Assembly (NCBI GenBank): GCA_001724265.1
Contig: MEDY01000057.1
Span: forward strand, 38,593-102,592
Origin: Rhizaria sp. SCN 62-66
Lineage: Eukaryota > Rhizaria, unplaced
Direction: 5' to 3'
DNA: 64,000 bases
The position numbers were made by a program, and so were the translations under genes. The notes beneath the pieces are model-generated. The model made no database searches. It was given only the letters and a program-made list of their open reading frames with translations, and was not told where the DNA came from. This document shows, piece by piece, positions 1-10,573 of the stretch. Within the stretch, counting starts at the first letter, position 1. Each line of letters starts with the position of its first letter.

Positions 1-2874
1 GCCGCTGACGCTGCCGCTGACGCCGCCGACACGACCCACACAGACGGCGACACGCCAGACTCGGCTCCTTCGGGGGCCGTGGCCGTGTGCGCGTCTGCGT
101 CTGCGTCTGCGCTGGCGGCGTCTGCGGCGTCGCACGCGTGGGCGACCGCCTACCAGGCTGTCATCGCCCGCCGTGACCTGCGGGGTGCACTGTTCGCCTG
201 TGTGCGCAACCTCGCGGCGGCGACGAGGCTGCTGCACCGGGCGCGCGCGGGGGCGTTTGCCGCGCTTACGACGCAGCACGCGCGCGAGATGGAGACCGTC
301 ATGCGCCAACAGGTACGGTACATATGTCAAAACTGTCACCGCAGCAGCTGCTTGGCAACCGCACACACACTAATATCAGCACGAAACACATATATTCATA
401 CCATATCACATCGTATCATATTCAGACAATATTCGACATGATATAATAACAGATTCATATCATATATGATATCATATCTTGTTTCATTCGTCTATTCATT
501 TCTATAGTCCTCATTTTGCTCCAATCCTTTCGATATTGTTACTTTTTTTACCTTTCTTTCTCAATGCGATACTCGAATATAGGCCGCATCTGGCGGCGTC
601 CGCTCGATCACTTCCGCAGCCGCCGACCCGTCCTCCGGCTCCGGCGCTGGCGACGCCCTGAGCGCGCTGGTCTACGCGCACCTCTCGGCCACCGAGGCCA
701 CGCACGCGCTGTGGCGTCGCCGCCTCGATACGCTCCACGCCACGCAGCGGCGTCTGTTCCGCGCACTCGTGTTCAAGCTCGCTGACGCCGCACTTGGCGC
801 GAACGCGAGTGCGAATGCGTCCAACGCTGCCTCATCAGCGCTCGCCGTGCAGGCCTCTTCCTCCTCATCGTCAGCGGCGGCGGCGTCTTCGGCGGCGGCG
901 GCTGCGAGCGCGGCTGCAGATACCAATGCGCTGCGGCGGCTGGCGGGGTGGTTTGCCCGCTCCGCCCCTCCTGCTGCCGCCGCCACCGCCGCCACAGCCG
1001 CTGCCTCCTTGTCCTCCTCTTCTGCAACGGCCAGTGCGAGTACGAGTGGGAGCGCCGGCGCGGACGCGGCCGCGCGGTCGCCGGTGCTGCTGCGAAGGCA
1101 GGTGTTCCTCGGAGGCCAGCAGAAGGCCGAGTTCTTTGTCACGCTTGAGCTCGGCGACTGCGAGGCTCTCACGGACACCAACTGGGACATTTCAGAGAGC
1201 TCGGCCGCCGCCAACACTGCGGCCGCCACTGCTGCTGCCATCGCTGCTGCCACGGCGGCGACGGAGCCGGGTTCTGCCGAGGGCGGCGGCTCTGAGGGCG
1301 ACGGCGCGATGGCCGTGGCGATCGGCGGCGCGACGGTGCGCGCGGCGGCGGAGCTGGGCGCGCAGAGCGACCTTGCCTCGCTCTTGGTCGCGCTGGGCGC
1401 CGGGGCCGCCGCGGGCGTGGTCGTCAACGCCCAACAGCAGCAGCAGCAAAGCAACAACAGCAACAGCGCTGGGAGTGATAACGAGGGAGCGTGGAGCGCT
1501 GAGGCGGCTCGGCTGTCTGGCCACGCGGATGCACTGTACTCGCGCGCGCTGACGGCGCTGGTGCTGCCGCAGCTGCCGGAGGGACTGGTGCTGGCCAGGG
1601 ATCGCCGCGAGGCCGGCGGGGCGATGGCCTGTCTCCGCGTCAACAAGGTACGTAAACGCTACAACGCAAGAACATTTCAAGAAATTCGAAAATCAAATGG
1701 AAATACGCCTTGCAACTCGAGAATTAATATTATTTCACTCACGTATATCTTTGCATCTGGATTTCCTTCGTGTTTTGTTCTTGTTCTCCAGTTCGTGGAG
1801 GCGTGTGACTCGTCGTCGGAACTGCACTTCCCGCCTCTTGTGTCCCAGCTTCACGACCTTACTTCCAACCTTGCCGCTGCCTACCGCGCCGCACATCCCA
1901 CCGCCGCCGCCGCTGCCTCGAACAACACTGGCGCTGGAATCGGCGCTGGCGCGAGTGCGGGTGCCAACTCACGGCCGTTGCCGCCCGCGACGCGTTTGCT
2001 GCACCCGGGCGACGTGGTGACGACGGTGCACTCGAACCTGCGCGCCGCGCACGCCGTGCTGCACCTGGTCTCGCTGCCGACCTTCTCCGCGCGTGCCGCG
2101 CAGGAGGCGCTTGACCGCATGTCCACCCCCGCACTCGCCGCCGCCGCCGCCGCAGCCGCCGCAGCCGCCGCCGCCGCAGCCGCCGCCACGACTGCCAGTG
2201 CGACTACCAGCGCGGGCACCGACCCCGCGGCTGCTGCGGCGGCTGCGGAGGCGGCGGACCGCGTTTCCGCGCACTGCGCCGTGCTGACGGGGCTGCAAGA
2301 CGCGCTCTTGGCAGCCGACTACCACTCGGTGGCATCAGTCGGCGTGCCGCTGGCGCTGGCGGGTCACACGGATGCCGTGGACCGCGCCGTCGCCCCCGCC
2401 GTCGACGTGCTTGTGGCCACGCACGCCGCCACGGCCGCCGCCGCCGCCGCGCAGCAGGGCCACGGACAGGGCGACGCAGCGAGCGCGCGGTCCGCGGCCG
2501 CGGCCGCTGTGGGCGCTGCGGTGGCGTCCGCGGCGTCCGCGGGCGAGCCCGTAGTGGCCGAGGCCGTGGCGCAGGGTGAGGTCGTCATGCGCGCAGTCAA
2601 ACACGCGCTGACGCTGCTGGCGACGACGACGGCACCCGCGGCGCGCACGCTGCGCGAAGTGCGATTCCTGGTCTCGCTGACGGCTGCGGTTACGCGGGGA
2701 ACCAAGGGACTGGAGGCCGCGCGACAGGGGCAGGCCGCGGGGGCCTCGGCGGCGGCCACGGGGACCGGGACCGGGGGCGCGGGGGACGCCAAGCCGGACT
2801 GGGCGGTTGTGCGGAGGCTCGCGTTTGTCCGGCAGTCACTTGCGGCCTTCGAGAACGTCTGGGGCACCGCGTAA
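1..2874 (+). CDS. Unidentified Ala-rich protein, 3' part, three exons, 5' end outside window
   Basis: The coding exons are 1-312, 583-1647 and 1792-2874, all joined in phase 0, and the gene ends with TAA. The window opens inside the coding region, so the N-terminus is missing. About 820 residues are visible. Two helical stretches flank the first junction (rich in Arg, Leu and Ala), followed by long Ala/Ser-rich low-complexity tracts, a Gln/Asn run and a poly-Ala run. More ordered-looking segments are FLGGQQKAEFFVTLELGDCE in exon 2, and FVEACDSSSELHFPPLVSQL at the start of exon 3. I do not recognise the family. GC-rich codons stop exactly at the proposed splice sites, and the AT-rich stretches between them begin GTACG and end AG. 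The exon structure is well supported; the function is unknown. Confidence 0.75.
313..582 (+). other. Intron 1 of the first gene
   Basis: The donor is CAG|GTACGG and the acceptor is ATATAG|GCC, with a T-rich tract upstream of the acceptor. The 270-base segment is AT-rich against GC-rich flanks and contains stops in the coding frame. Splicing joins codons in phase 0. Confidence 0.8.
1648..1791 (+). other. Intron 2 of the first gene (144 bases, no in-frame stop)
   Basis: The donor is AAG|GTACGT and the acceptor is TTCTCCAG|TTC with a T-rich tract before it. The length is a multiple of three and the frame has no stop, so a naive reading runs straight through. The AT-rich composition and Ile/Asn/Phe-rich translation differ sharply from both flanking exons. 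Confidence 0.75.
2137..2188 (+). repeat. GCC/GCA triplet tract encoding poly-Ala
   Basis: This is an imperfect run of alanine codons (GCC with interspersed GCA) in exon 3 of the first gene. It is one of several alanine tracts in this protein and looks like ordinary low-complexity expansion. Confidence 0.8.
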
Positions 2875-3586
2875 TTCAGCATCGCGGTGTCATCACATGT
2901 TATCTAGTCTTTCCACTCTTTTGCCAATGGGATCAAAAATACAAATCCGAATCTATGTTATGGATATAGGCTTCTTGTCGGGCTTGCTTGAGTTCCATCT
3001 GCGTGGTTCCGTGAAAATGACACGACTTGTGATGTCAGTAATATCCACGACGCCCCCATAGGTGCGACTTTCCCCTTTGGTGGCGACGGCCCTCGTGATT
3101 CGTACATGCAGCCCCCGTGCTAATTTGAGGAGCGCTATTGACGGTCTTGACTCGAAGCAATTGTGGGGACTGGACAATACTTGGTCTGTCGATGGTTTGA
3201 CAGACTAGTAACTCTAGTTGTCGTCGCATTAGCTGCGAGCAGGGACAGCAATAACTTTATGAGTAATATTTGTTTTGAAGTCGCCCCCTTTTTAATAGGT
3301 ATTTTCATATTGGATACATCCATCTTGAGTATAATTAAACTCGTATGCTTTGCGAACGTACACTTTTAAACGAATATCTGTGCATTTCGTTCTTGTTTTG
3401 ATCGCAGATAACCATTGCTAAGGTAAACTCTTATTTTAAGAAGTAGAAATGTGTGTATATCATACGTCGCGTGTTTCATTCATTCAAAATATTAAGTTAT
3501 TACATGTTGTTTATGATCAATCACCATCGTTGATTCCACGTTCGTGCGTCGTCAGTTCTCAAAGCATCGCTCGCCACAATCACGAA
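2875..3586. other. Intergenic, convergent 3' flanks
   Basis: This is AT-rich spacer between the TAA of the first gene and the TGA of the coiled-coil gene on the other strand. Short open frames exist but none has coding-like composition. I see no RNA gene or repeat in it. Confidence 0.6.
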
Positions 3587-6500
3587 TCACATCTGGGGCA
3601 GCGGCGTACTGTCCGCAGCGAGCTGCCCCGCCGCCATCTCCTCGCCCCTGCGCACGAGGCGCGTGAATGCCGTTTGCAGCCTCTGCTCGCAGCGGCCCAG
3701 TTGCCCGAGCAGCGCGTCGCGCGTGGCCAGCAGCTCGCCCGCTTGGGCCGCCTGGGCGCCGCGCAGCCCGCCCAGCGCGGCCTCTCCGCGCGCCCACGCG
3801 GCCTCCTGGTGCTGCAGCGCCAGCTGCGCGCGGCCCAGCGCACGCACCGCGTTGGCCAGCACCACAGCCGCGCCCTTGCCCGGCGCCGCGCCGCTCTTCG
3901 CGGTGGCGCCGCCAGAGGCCTGACCGCGCTGCTGCTGCTGTGCAGCGCTGGGCTGCTTCTTGGGGCTGCTCCTGGCCTTGTCGCGGCCGCGCTGCGGGGA
4001 GCCCACTGCGGTGACGGCAAGCCTGCGTGAGGGGCTGGCGAGCTGCGACTGCGGCAGCGCAGACCCCGCGGTGACGGCGACGGCGGGCAGCGCGCTCTTG
4101 TCCGCGCCCAGACTCGCGTCCAGACCAACGGGAAGTGTCGCTGCGCCCGAGAAAAAGCTCTCCATCTCGCTCTCACCGTCAGCTGCGCCATCGGCCTCGT
4201 CGCCATCGCCGTGGATCTGACTGCGGTCGACGTCGGCGGCTGACATGACGCTGGCGTCAACGTTGCCAGCCGCGGCCGCAGCCGCAGCGTCCTCGCTCTC
4301 AGCCGCCTCAGCAAGCGCGGCGCGGACAAGCGCAGCGACTTCCTCAGAGCTGACCGTGGCCGCGGCGCCGTCAGCCACGTCGCAGATGGCGCCACACTCG
4401 GCCTGCGCGGCGTTGACGACTGTGCGCAGCGCCTTGACGCGCAGCCGGCACTGCCGCGCCGCTGAGGCCGTCTCCCCGGTCGACGCGTCCGACGCGCGCG
4501 CGCAGGCCTCAAGCACGGATGCGACGCCGGCGACCGAGTCGCGCAGCACGACCATAGCCTCGGCCAGCGCGGCGAGCACTTCGCTGCCTTCGCTCTGCAA
4601 GCGAGAGCCCTCGCCCACGACGGCGCCACGGAGCGCCTCGACGTGCGCGCGCGCGACGAGCGCCTCGGCCTCTTCGCGCGCCGCCGCAGCGTGGCGCTGC
4701 TCCCACAGCGCGCGGTGCTCTTCCCACATTGCGCCCAGCCGCGCAGCCTCGGCCTCAGCGGCGTCGGCGCGCGCCTGCGCGTGCGCGCGCGCGTCGTCGG
4801 CGTCCTCGAGCGCGGCCGCAGTCGCCGCGCGGTCCGCCTCGTACTCGGCCTGCACGCGCTCCCACTCGGCGGCCTTGGCGCCCAACTCCTCGGCCGCGCG
4901 GCTCACAGAGTCCAGGTCGCCGTGCGCGCGCCGCGCCTCGCCCGCCGCGGCGGCCTCGCGCGCCTGCAGCAGCGCCGCGGAGCCCTCAGCGCGCGTGAGC
5001 CGTGCGCGTAGCAGCGAGACCTCGCCGGCCAGCTCACCAGCGCGGGTCTTAAGCGCGTCGCACAACGCACCCTGCGCGGCGAGCTCGGCCTGGCGCCAGC
5101 CCTCCAGGTCGGGGCACGGGATGAACACAGAGCCCGTGACGGGTTCGGTGTCCTCGGCCGCCACGGCCACGGCCGCGCCGCCGCCCAGCGCCGCGGGCGC
5201 CACTGGGGAGAGCTTCCACAGCCCGCCCGACGCGATGTTGGGCCCCGCGCCGGAGCCCGCGAGCGCGCGCGCCGGGTAGGGGTACGGCGCAAGCGTGCGC
5301 GTCGTCGCCGCGGCCAGCGCGCTCTCGAGCTCCTTGACGCGGCGCTCCTCAGCCGCGTGCTGCGCCTGAGCCTGCGCCACGGCCGTGCGGTGGGCGCCCT
5401 CGGCCCACGCGCCCAGCGCGGCCTTGACGCCGCGCGCGCGCCGCGCCACGGCCGCCAGGTCGCCCAGAGCGGCGGCCATTGCACTGGCAAATTCGGCCTG
5501 CGCCGCCTCGCCGGCGGCCGCCGCGGCGGAGACCAGGTGCGCCTCGGAGCCGCAGGACTCAGCCGCGGGGGCCAGAGCCGTGGCGGCGCTCGCAATGGCG
5601 GCGTTCAGGGCGTGCAGGCGCTCTGCCGCGTCCTCAAGCTCGGGCCACGAGCCCATGCCTTCGCTGCCGTCAGCGGCAGCGTCCGCGTCATCGTCGTTAT
5701 CGTCGTAGCCGAACGTCCCGCTGCCCTGCGCGGCCGCAAGCTCCAGCGAGAGATCGCCCGAATGCGCGGCGCCGTGCGCTGCGTGTGACGCGGAGGCGAG
5801 CGCAAGGCTGCGGCGCGTGGCGGCGCCGGGCGTCTGCCGCGCGGCCGCGGGGGACGCGCGCGCGACGGCGCCGGAGGCGGGCGTGCCGCGCTGCAGCATG
5901 CGGGCAACAGGCACGCCGCTGCCGGCGGGGGTCGCGTCCGCCGCAGCCGCCTGGCGACGCAGCGCGGTGACGTCCGCCACGCTCGACGTCATCGTCAGCC
6001 GCGCGGTCACGGTCGAGATGCCGCTGCCGCCAAGAGAGGCGCGCGCAGTGCGCTCGCGCTCGCGCTCGGTCTTAGCCTTGCTCTGGCGCGCCGCCCACAC
6101 GGCCTCGCACGCCGCGCGACGGGCGCCCCAGCGCGCGCGCGCCTCGGCTGCAGCGCCGAGCGCAAGCAGCGTGGCGTCGGTGGCGCCGCGCGTCTCGGTC
6201 AGCGCGCCTGCAACGGCGGTCGTCTCGCGCTGCAGCACGCCAAACGCGTCCTCCAGCGCCTCCGCGCGCGCCTGCGTGCTCTGGCCGCGCTCCGTGAGCA
6301 GCGAAGAGAAGTTCGTGATGACCGCGGCGGCCTGCGCCAGCGTGGCGTCGAGCGCGCCTGCCACGTCGTCCACCGCCGTCGCGAACGAGTGCAGCTTCGC
6401 GTCCGTGAGCGTGCGCGCGTGCGTCGCCCGCAGCGCGGCGGCGTCCGCGGCCGACTGCAGCAGAGCGCATCGGCGCGTGAGCGCGGCGACGGATGTGGCG

Positions 6501-9500
6501 AGCGCACAGCCCTGCGCGCGCGACGCAAGCAGCGCGCGCGCAAGTGCGCGGCGCTCGTCGTCGGCGCCCAGCGGCAGCGTCGCCAGCGCTAGCAGCCGCG
6601 CTGTGGCCGCGGGCGTGAGGCCCGTCGCCGGGTCTGCCGCGCCCGCGGCGGGGCCCTGAGGCGCGCCAAACGCGGCGCCCGCGGTGGGACCAGCGGAAAG
6701 CACGGACTGCGCACCCGTTGTCGACGACAGTAGCACCACCGCGGACGGGGGCGCCACTGTCACACCCATCGCCGAGCCCCGACTCGCAGCGATCGCAGTC
6801 GAAGTGGCGCTCATCGCAGAGTTGCGCTTAACGGCGGCGGCGCTGGGCGAGATAAGCGCAGAGCCCGTCGCACGCGCGCTGCCGGCGCGGCGGCTGGGCG
6901 TGGCGGACGACGACGACTTGCCACCACGGGGCGACGCGGGGTGTCCCGTGGCGAGCGCGCGCACAAACGCCTCCGTCTCTCGGTCGTAGTCGCTGCCCAG
7001 CGCGCTCGCGCCCGCACCGGCAACCGCGCCCTCGACCGCGGCGTCGGCGCCGCCCGCCGTGGCCGCGGCGAGGAGGTCCGCGGCGCGGCGCCAGCCGGGG
7101 GCGACAACGGCCGCCAGCGCGCCGCCCGCGAGCCCGTCGGCGGTCTCGGCCTCACGCGCGCGCTCACGCTGCTGCAGCGCGGCGAGCTGCTGGCGGAGCG
7201 CAGCGTTCTCGGCCTCGGCCCGCGCCAGCGCGCCCTGTGCGTCGGCGAGCGCGCGCGCGGTGGGCGTGTTGCGGAGGTGCTCGAGCTCGGCGCGCAGAGC
7301 GGCGGGGACGAGTGCAGCCCACTGCGCAGACGCCAGCGCGCCGCCTGCGCCGGGGCACACCGCGGCGGAGACGAAGGCCGGAGCGGACGGGTCCTCGCGC
7401 TGGAGCCGCGCTAGCACAGCGGACACGGCGGCGGCGCGCGCGGCAGGCATGCGCACCCAGCCCAGGCGCAGCTTGCGGTACACACGGCACCGCGGGCCCG
7501 GCGCGGCCCCGGACATACTGTTGCCGCTGCCACTGCCGGTCAGAGAGGAGGACTGTGCGCTCGCACTGCCAGAGTAAGGCACCACAGCGCCGGTCGTGTT
7601 CATGTTCGTGGAGCTGTGCGCAGATCGGAAGGGCGACTGCGTGAACTTGGTCGTGAACGCAGGCCGCTCTGCCGCCGCGGCCGAAGACGAGCCACTCGCC
7701 GCGGCGACCGCAGCGGCGACCGCGGCGGCAGGGGCGACACGGACGTTCGCAGGCGCAAGCGCCGAGGATGGCGCAGGGGTCGCAAACGGCACGGACACGA
7801 CGCGCTCCTCCCAGAGGTCCAGCACGTCCACAAGGGGCTCGCGCGCGGCAACACCTAGCGCCGCGTCCAGCTGCGCCAGTGCCGACGCCGCCGCGGACAC
7901 GATCGGGCGCGCGGCGTACGTGCCCGCGGCGCGCGGGGACAGCCCCAGCGCCGCAGCCACCGCGGCCGCGGCGGGCGCAGAGCCCCGCGGGGATAGCGGG
8001 GCCGCCCGGGTCACAGCGCCAGTGATACCACCGCCGCTCGCGGTCGCAGGGCTAAGAGGGGACTGCGTCGGCCAGAGCGCGCGCACGTAGCCCGTGCCAG
8101 AGCCAGAGCTGGGGTCAGCGGCCGCGTCTGTGGCGCTGGCGCCGTCGCGCGCGTCCAACTGCAGATGCGAGGCCTCGAGCGCGGCGTAAGCCGACACCAT
8201 GCCGGCGGCGACTTCGCCGGGCGTGGGCACCACCGGCGGCAGCGCGCTGCACGCACTCGCGGAGCCCTGTGCCTGCGATGACCCGTCGTGGCCGCAGAAC
8301 GCATGCGCTGCCTGGGACTGTGACTGGAACTGCGACTGCGCGTGCGTGGGCGTGCTGCCGGTGGTGGGGCGCGCGTAGGCCTCGGCAGCCGCGCGCGCAG
8401 CGTTGGCGAGCAGCGCCCGCAGCGCCTGCGCCGGCAGCGCGCCCGTGCACTCGGGTTGCGCCGCGCCGGCCAGCGGGAGCCCGAGCTCCGGGCGCTGCAG
8501 CGGGAGCGGGTCCCACTGCGAGTCCTCCTCGTCAGCCGCCTCGGCGCCGGCCATGGCGGCGGCGGCGTCGGAGTCAGACGCGAAGGGCCCGGAACCGTCG
8601 GCGGCGCCGTACGCGGCCGCGGGGTAGCCGGGCTCGACCTCAACGCCCGCGAACGGGTACCGCAGCGACGCCGCAGCATTACCGTGGCCGTTGCCGGGTA
8701 GGGGCTCGCCGGGCTGGCCCGCAGCGGCCGCGGGGGCCAGCGCGGCGCGTGCGCGCTGTTGCTGCTGCACGGCCGCGGCGCGCGCGCGGGCGATCACGCG
8801 AAGCGCATCGGCCACAGCGGCCTCGCTCACGGGGGGCTCATCGGCGGCGGTGTCTGTAGGCAACGCGCCGGCGCGCGCGGCGGCGGCGGCGACCGCAGCA
8901 GCGGTGGCTGTGGGCGAGGACACCACCGGAGACGCAGTGGGAGGGTTGTGCGCCGTGCTGGAGAGATTGAGCATCGCGGGCGCGGCGACTGACTGGAGCG
9001 CGCCGCCGCCGCCGCGCCGCACGGCCAGCATCGTCGACGGCGAGAGCACCACGGGCGTCACCACTGCTGCGCCGCTCTCATGCAAGGAGGCGGAGTTGGC
9101 TTGGGCGGAAGAGGACGGGGAGACAAAGCCGCGCGCAGAGGGGCGCACTAGCGGTGTCGGCGGCTTGACAGCGGACCGCGGCGCGGTCCCAGTCGTGGGC
9201 CCAGTCACTTGTGTGTGCGCGGGTGTGCGTGAGGGCGCGGGGGCCGAGGCACGGGCGCCGCCCTTAACCGGCGTCGCCGCGGCAGCCGCAGAGGCCACGA
9301 ACACAGGCGCAGACCGAGCCGCTGCAGCACTGCCGTTGCTGTCGGTCGTGCGCGCCGCGTGTGACTGCACGCGGGGCGGGGACGCGGCGGCGCGCGCAGA
9401 GGCCAGCGCGGCGGCATGTGCGCGCGCAGCGGGACTGATCACAGTCGCGGGACGCGCGGCGACCGCGGCGGATAGTGTCGCGCCGCGGGACGCTGACGGC

Positions 9501-10573
9501 GGACCACGGCTGGATGCGCGCCCAGTGCCAGCGCCATTGCCTGACGCTGAAGCCGAGGCAGACGCAGAGGCAGCAGTGCCTGAGCGCGGCGCGGGGCGGG
9601 ATGAGGGCGCGGTGGTGGCCAGTGCGGACTTGAGGGGAGCGTCGCGCTGCGGCGACTGCGACTGTTGAGATTGAGACTGCAGAGACAGAGGTTGAGACTT
9701 GTAGTCGGTGTCACCAGAGCCTTGGTCTTGCTCATGAGCATAGCCACTGTAGTCGCCATTGCCATAGCCGCTCTTGTCATCGCCACCGTCCCCGTTGCAG
9801 TCGTCGTAGTCATTCTGCGCGTAGTCGTGGCAGTACCCGTCCGCACCACCGTTCACGTCGATCTGATACGCAGCGGGACTATCGCTCGCGTCGACGGCAA
9901 GCTGCGGCGGCAGAGAGTCCTGAGTCGGATAGCCGCCGTTGCCTGCGCTGTAGCTGTCGTAGCCGTAGGCGTAGACGTCGTCGCCGTCGATCACGAGGTC
10001 GTGGCTGCCGACGCCAGCAGTGTAATTACACTTGGCCTCGGCGACTGGGTCAACGGCAGCGGCGGCGTTGGCGTCGTCAAAGTACCCACTCTCAGGCTGG
10101 GGCTCGGGCTCAGGCTCCGCAGAGGCGGAGACCGCGGCGGGAGTGGCGTTGCGCGCGCGGCCGAGTGAGGCCCCTGCGCGGATCACAGGCCCGCGGTAGG
10201 TCACTGACTTGGGCGCCACAGACTCGGTTGCAGCATTCACAGCGAGGTCGTGCTGCGGAGCGCGCGCGGTAGCAGGGCGCCTGGTAGCGCGGGCCAGGAT
10301 GCCAGCGCTGACACCGTCAGCGCCGCCGATGCCGGGCGCGAGGCGCGCGCGGGAGAACTTGCCAGCGCCAGAGCCGCCGGAGAGGAAGGCACTGGCGTCG
10401 GCGCCGACGGAGGATGTGTCGGGCGCGGGACCGGCCTCGGGGGATAGGGCGCCGGTGTCGAAGATGTCCGCGCCGGGCCCCGACTGTACGTCATCAAAGG
10501 ACATCAGCGAGGCGTCGTCCACGAGGGAGAGCTCACCAGGCAGTGACTCCTCAGCTGGAAAACGCGACGACAT
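3587..10573 (-). CDS. Large low-complexity and coiled-coil protein (2328 aa)
   Basis: A single uninterrupted frame starts at an ATG whose first codons read MSSRFPAEESLPGEL and ends in TGA. Roughly residues 1-1000 are low complexity (Ala, Ser, Pro, Gly), with a Tyr/Gly/Asp-rich stretch near residues 195-290. A short ordered-looking segment, CRVYRKLRLGWVRMPAARAA, lies around residue 1030. Predicted coiled coils follow at about 1095-1145 and 1825-2005, rich in Glu, Ala, Arg and Leu at heptad-like spacing, and a helical tail runs to the end. No motor, kinase or membrane segment is visible. The shape fits a cytoskeletal or centrosomal scaffold, but that is inference from architecture alone. It has no internal TAG. 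The neighbouring gene upstream lies 1.4 kb away on the same strand. Confidence 0.8.
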   Translation of the reverse strand: MSSRFPAEESLPGELSLVDDASLMSFDDVQSGPGADIFDTGALSPEAGPAPDTSSVGADASAFLSGGSGAGKFSRARLAPGIGGADGVSAGILARATRRPATARAPQHDLAVNAATESVAPKSVTYRGPVIRAGASLGRARNATPAAVSASAEPEPEPQPESGYFDDANAAAAVDPVAEAKCNYTAGVGSHDLVIDGDDVYAYGYDSYSAGNGGYPTQDSLPPQLAVDASDSPAAYQIDVNGGADGYCHDYAQNDYDDCNGDGGDDKSGYGNGDYSGYAHEQDQGSGDTDYKSQPLSLQSQSQQSQSPQRDAPLKSALATTAPSSRPAPRSGTAASASASASASGNGAGTGRASSRGPPSASRGATLSAAVAARPATVISPAARAHAAALASARAAASPPRVQSHAARTTDSNGSAAAARSAPVFVASAAAAATPVKGGARASAPAPSRTPAHTQVTGPTTGTAPRSAVKPPTPLVRPSARGFVSPSSSAQANSASLHESGAAVVTPVVLSPSTMLAVRRGGGGALQSVAAPAMLNLSSTAHNPPTASPVVSSPTATAAAVAAAAARAGALPTDTAADEPPVSEAAVADALRVIARARAAAVQQQQRARAALAPAAAAGQPGEPLPGNGHGNAAASLRYPFAGVEVEPGYPAAAYGAADGSGPFASDSDAAAAMAGAEAADEEDSQWDPLPLQRPELGLPLAGAAQPECTGALPAQALRALLANAARAAAEAYARPTTGSTPTHAQSQFQSQSQAAHAFCGHDGSSQAQGSASACSALPPVVPTPGEVAAGMVSAYAALEASHLQLDARDGASATDAAADPSSGSGTGYVRALWPTQSPLSPATASGGGITGAVTRAAPLSPRGSAPAAAAVAAALGLSPRAAGTYAARPIVSAAASALAQLDAALGVAAREPLVDVLDLWEERVVSVPFATPAPSSALAPANVRVAPAAAVAAAVAAASGSSSAAAAERPAFTTKFTQSPFRSAHSSTNMNTTGAVVPYSGSASAQSSSLTGSGSGNSMSGAAPGPRCRVYRKLRLGWVRMPAARAAAVSAVLARLQREDPSAPAFVSAAVCPGAGGALASAQWAALVPAALRAELEHLRNTPTARALADAQGALARAEAENAALRQQLAALQQRERAREAETADGLAGGALAAVVAPGWRRAADLLAAATAGGADAAVEGAVAGAGASALGSDYDRETEAFVRALATGHPASPRGGKSSSSATPSRRAGSARATGSALISPSAAAVKRNSAMSATSTAIAASRGSAMGVTVAPPSAVVLLSSTTGAQSVLSAGPTAGAAFGAPQGPAAGAADPATGLTPAATARLLALATLPLGADDERRALARALLASRAQGCALATSVAALTRRCALLQSAADAAALRATHARTLTDAKLHSFATAVDDVAGALDATLAQAAAVITNFSSLLTERGQSTQARAEALEDAFGVLQRETTAVAGALTETRGATDATLLALGAAAEARARWGARRAACEAVWAARQSKAKTERERERTARASLGGSGISTVTARLTMTSSVADVTALRRQAAAADATPAGSGVPVARMLQRGTPASGAVARASPAAARQTPGAATRRSLALASASHAAHGAAHSGDLSLELAAAQGSGTFGYDDNDDDADAAADGSEGMGSWPELEDAAERLHALNAAIASAATALAPAAESCGSEAHLVSAAAAAGEAAQAEFASAMAAALGDLAAVARRARGVKAALGAWAEGAHRTAVAQAQAQHAAEERRVKELESALAAATTRTLAPYPYPARALAGSGAGPNIASGGLWKLSPVAPAALGGGAAVAVAAEDTEPVTGSVFIPCPDLEGWRQAELAAQGALCDALKTRAGELAGEVSLLRARLTRAEGSAALLQAREAAAAGEARRAHGDLDSVSRAAEELGAKAAEWERVQAEYEADRAATAAALEDADDARAHAQARADAAEAEAARLGAMWEEHRALWEQRHAAAAREEAEALVARAHVEALRGAVVGEGSRLQSEGSEVLAALAEAMVVLRDSVAGVASVLEACARASDASTGETASAARQCRLRVKALRTVVNAAQAECGAICDVADGAAATVSSEEVAALVRAALAEAAESEDAAAAAAAGNVDASVMSAADVDRSQIHGDGDEADGAADGESEMESFFSGAATLPVGLDASLGADKSALPAVAVTAGSALPQSQLASPSRRLAVTAVGSPQRGRDKARSSPKKQPSAAQQQQRGQASGGATAKSGAAPGKGAAVVLANAVRALGRAQLALQHQEAAWARGEAALGGLRGAQAAQAGELLATRDALLGQLGRCEQRLQTAFTRLVRRGEEMAAGQLAADSTPLPQM
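9700..9990 (-). other. Tyr/Gly/Asp-rich segment within the coiled-coil protein
   Basis: This stretch encodes repeated YGYDSY-, GGYP-, DYDD- and SGYGNGDYSGY-like units. Tyr-Gly-Asp-rich composition of this sort is typical of prion-like, phase-separating regions. No function is assigned. Confidence 0.6.

Noticed and set aside
672-1646. Minus-strand 324-residue open frame over the first gene
   Set aside because: It is antisense to a well-supported exon and spans low-complexity DNA.
3580-4629. Long minus-strand open frame in another phase inside the coiled-coil gene
   Set aside because: It is an Arg/Pro/Ser-rich shadow caused by GC-rich codons; the 2328-residue frame has the ordered coiled-coil pattern.
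4245-5279. Plus-strand 344-residue open frame
   Set aside because: It is antisense to the coiled-coil gene, Ala/Ser-rich, with no recognisable domain; GC-rich DNA gives such frames by chance.
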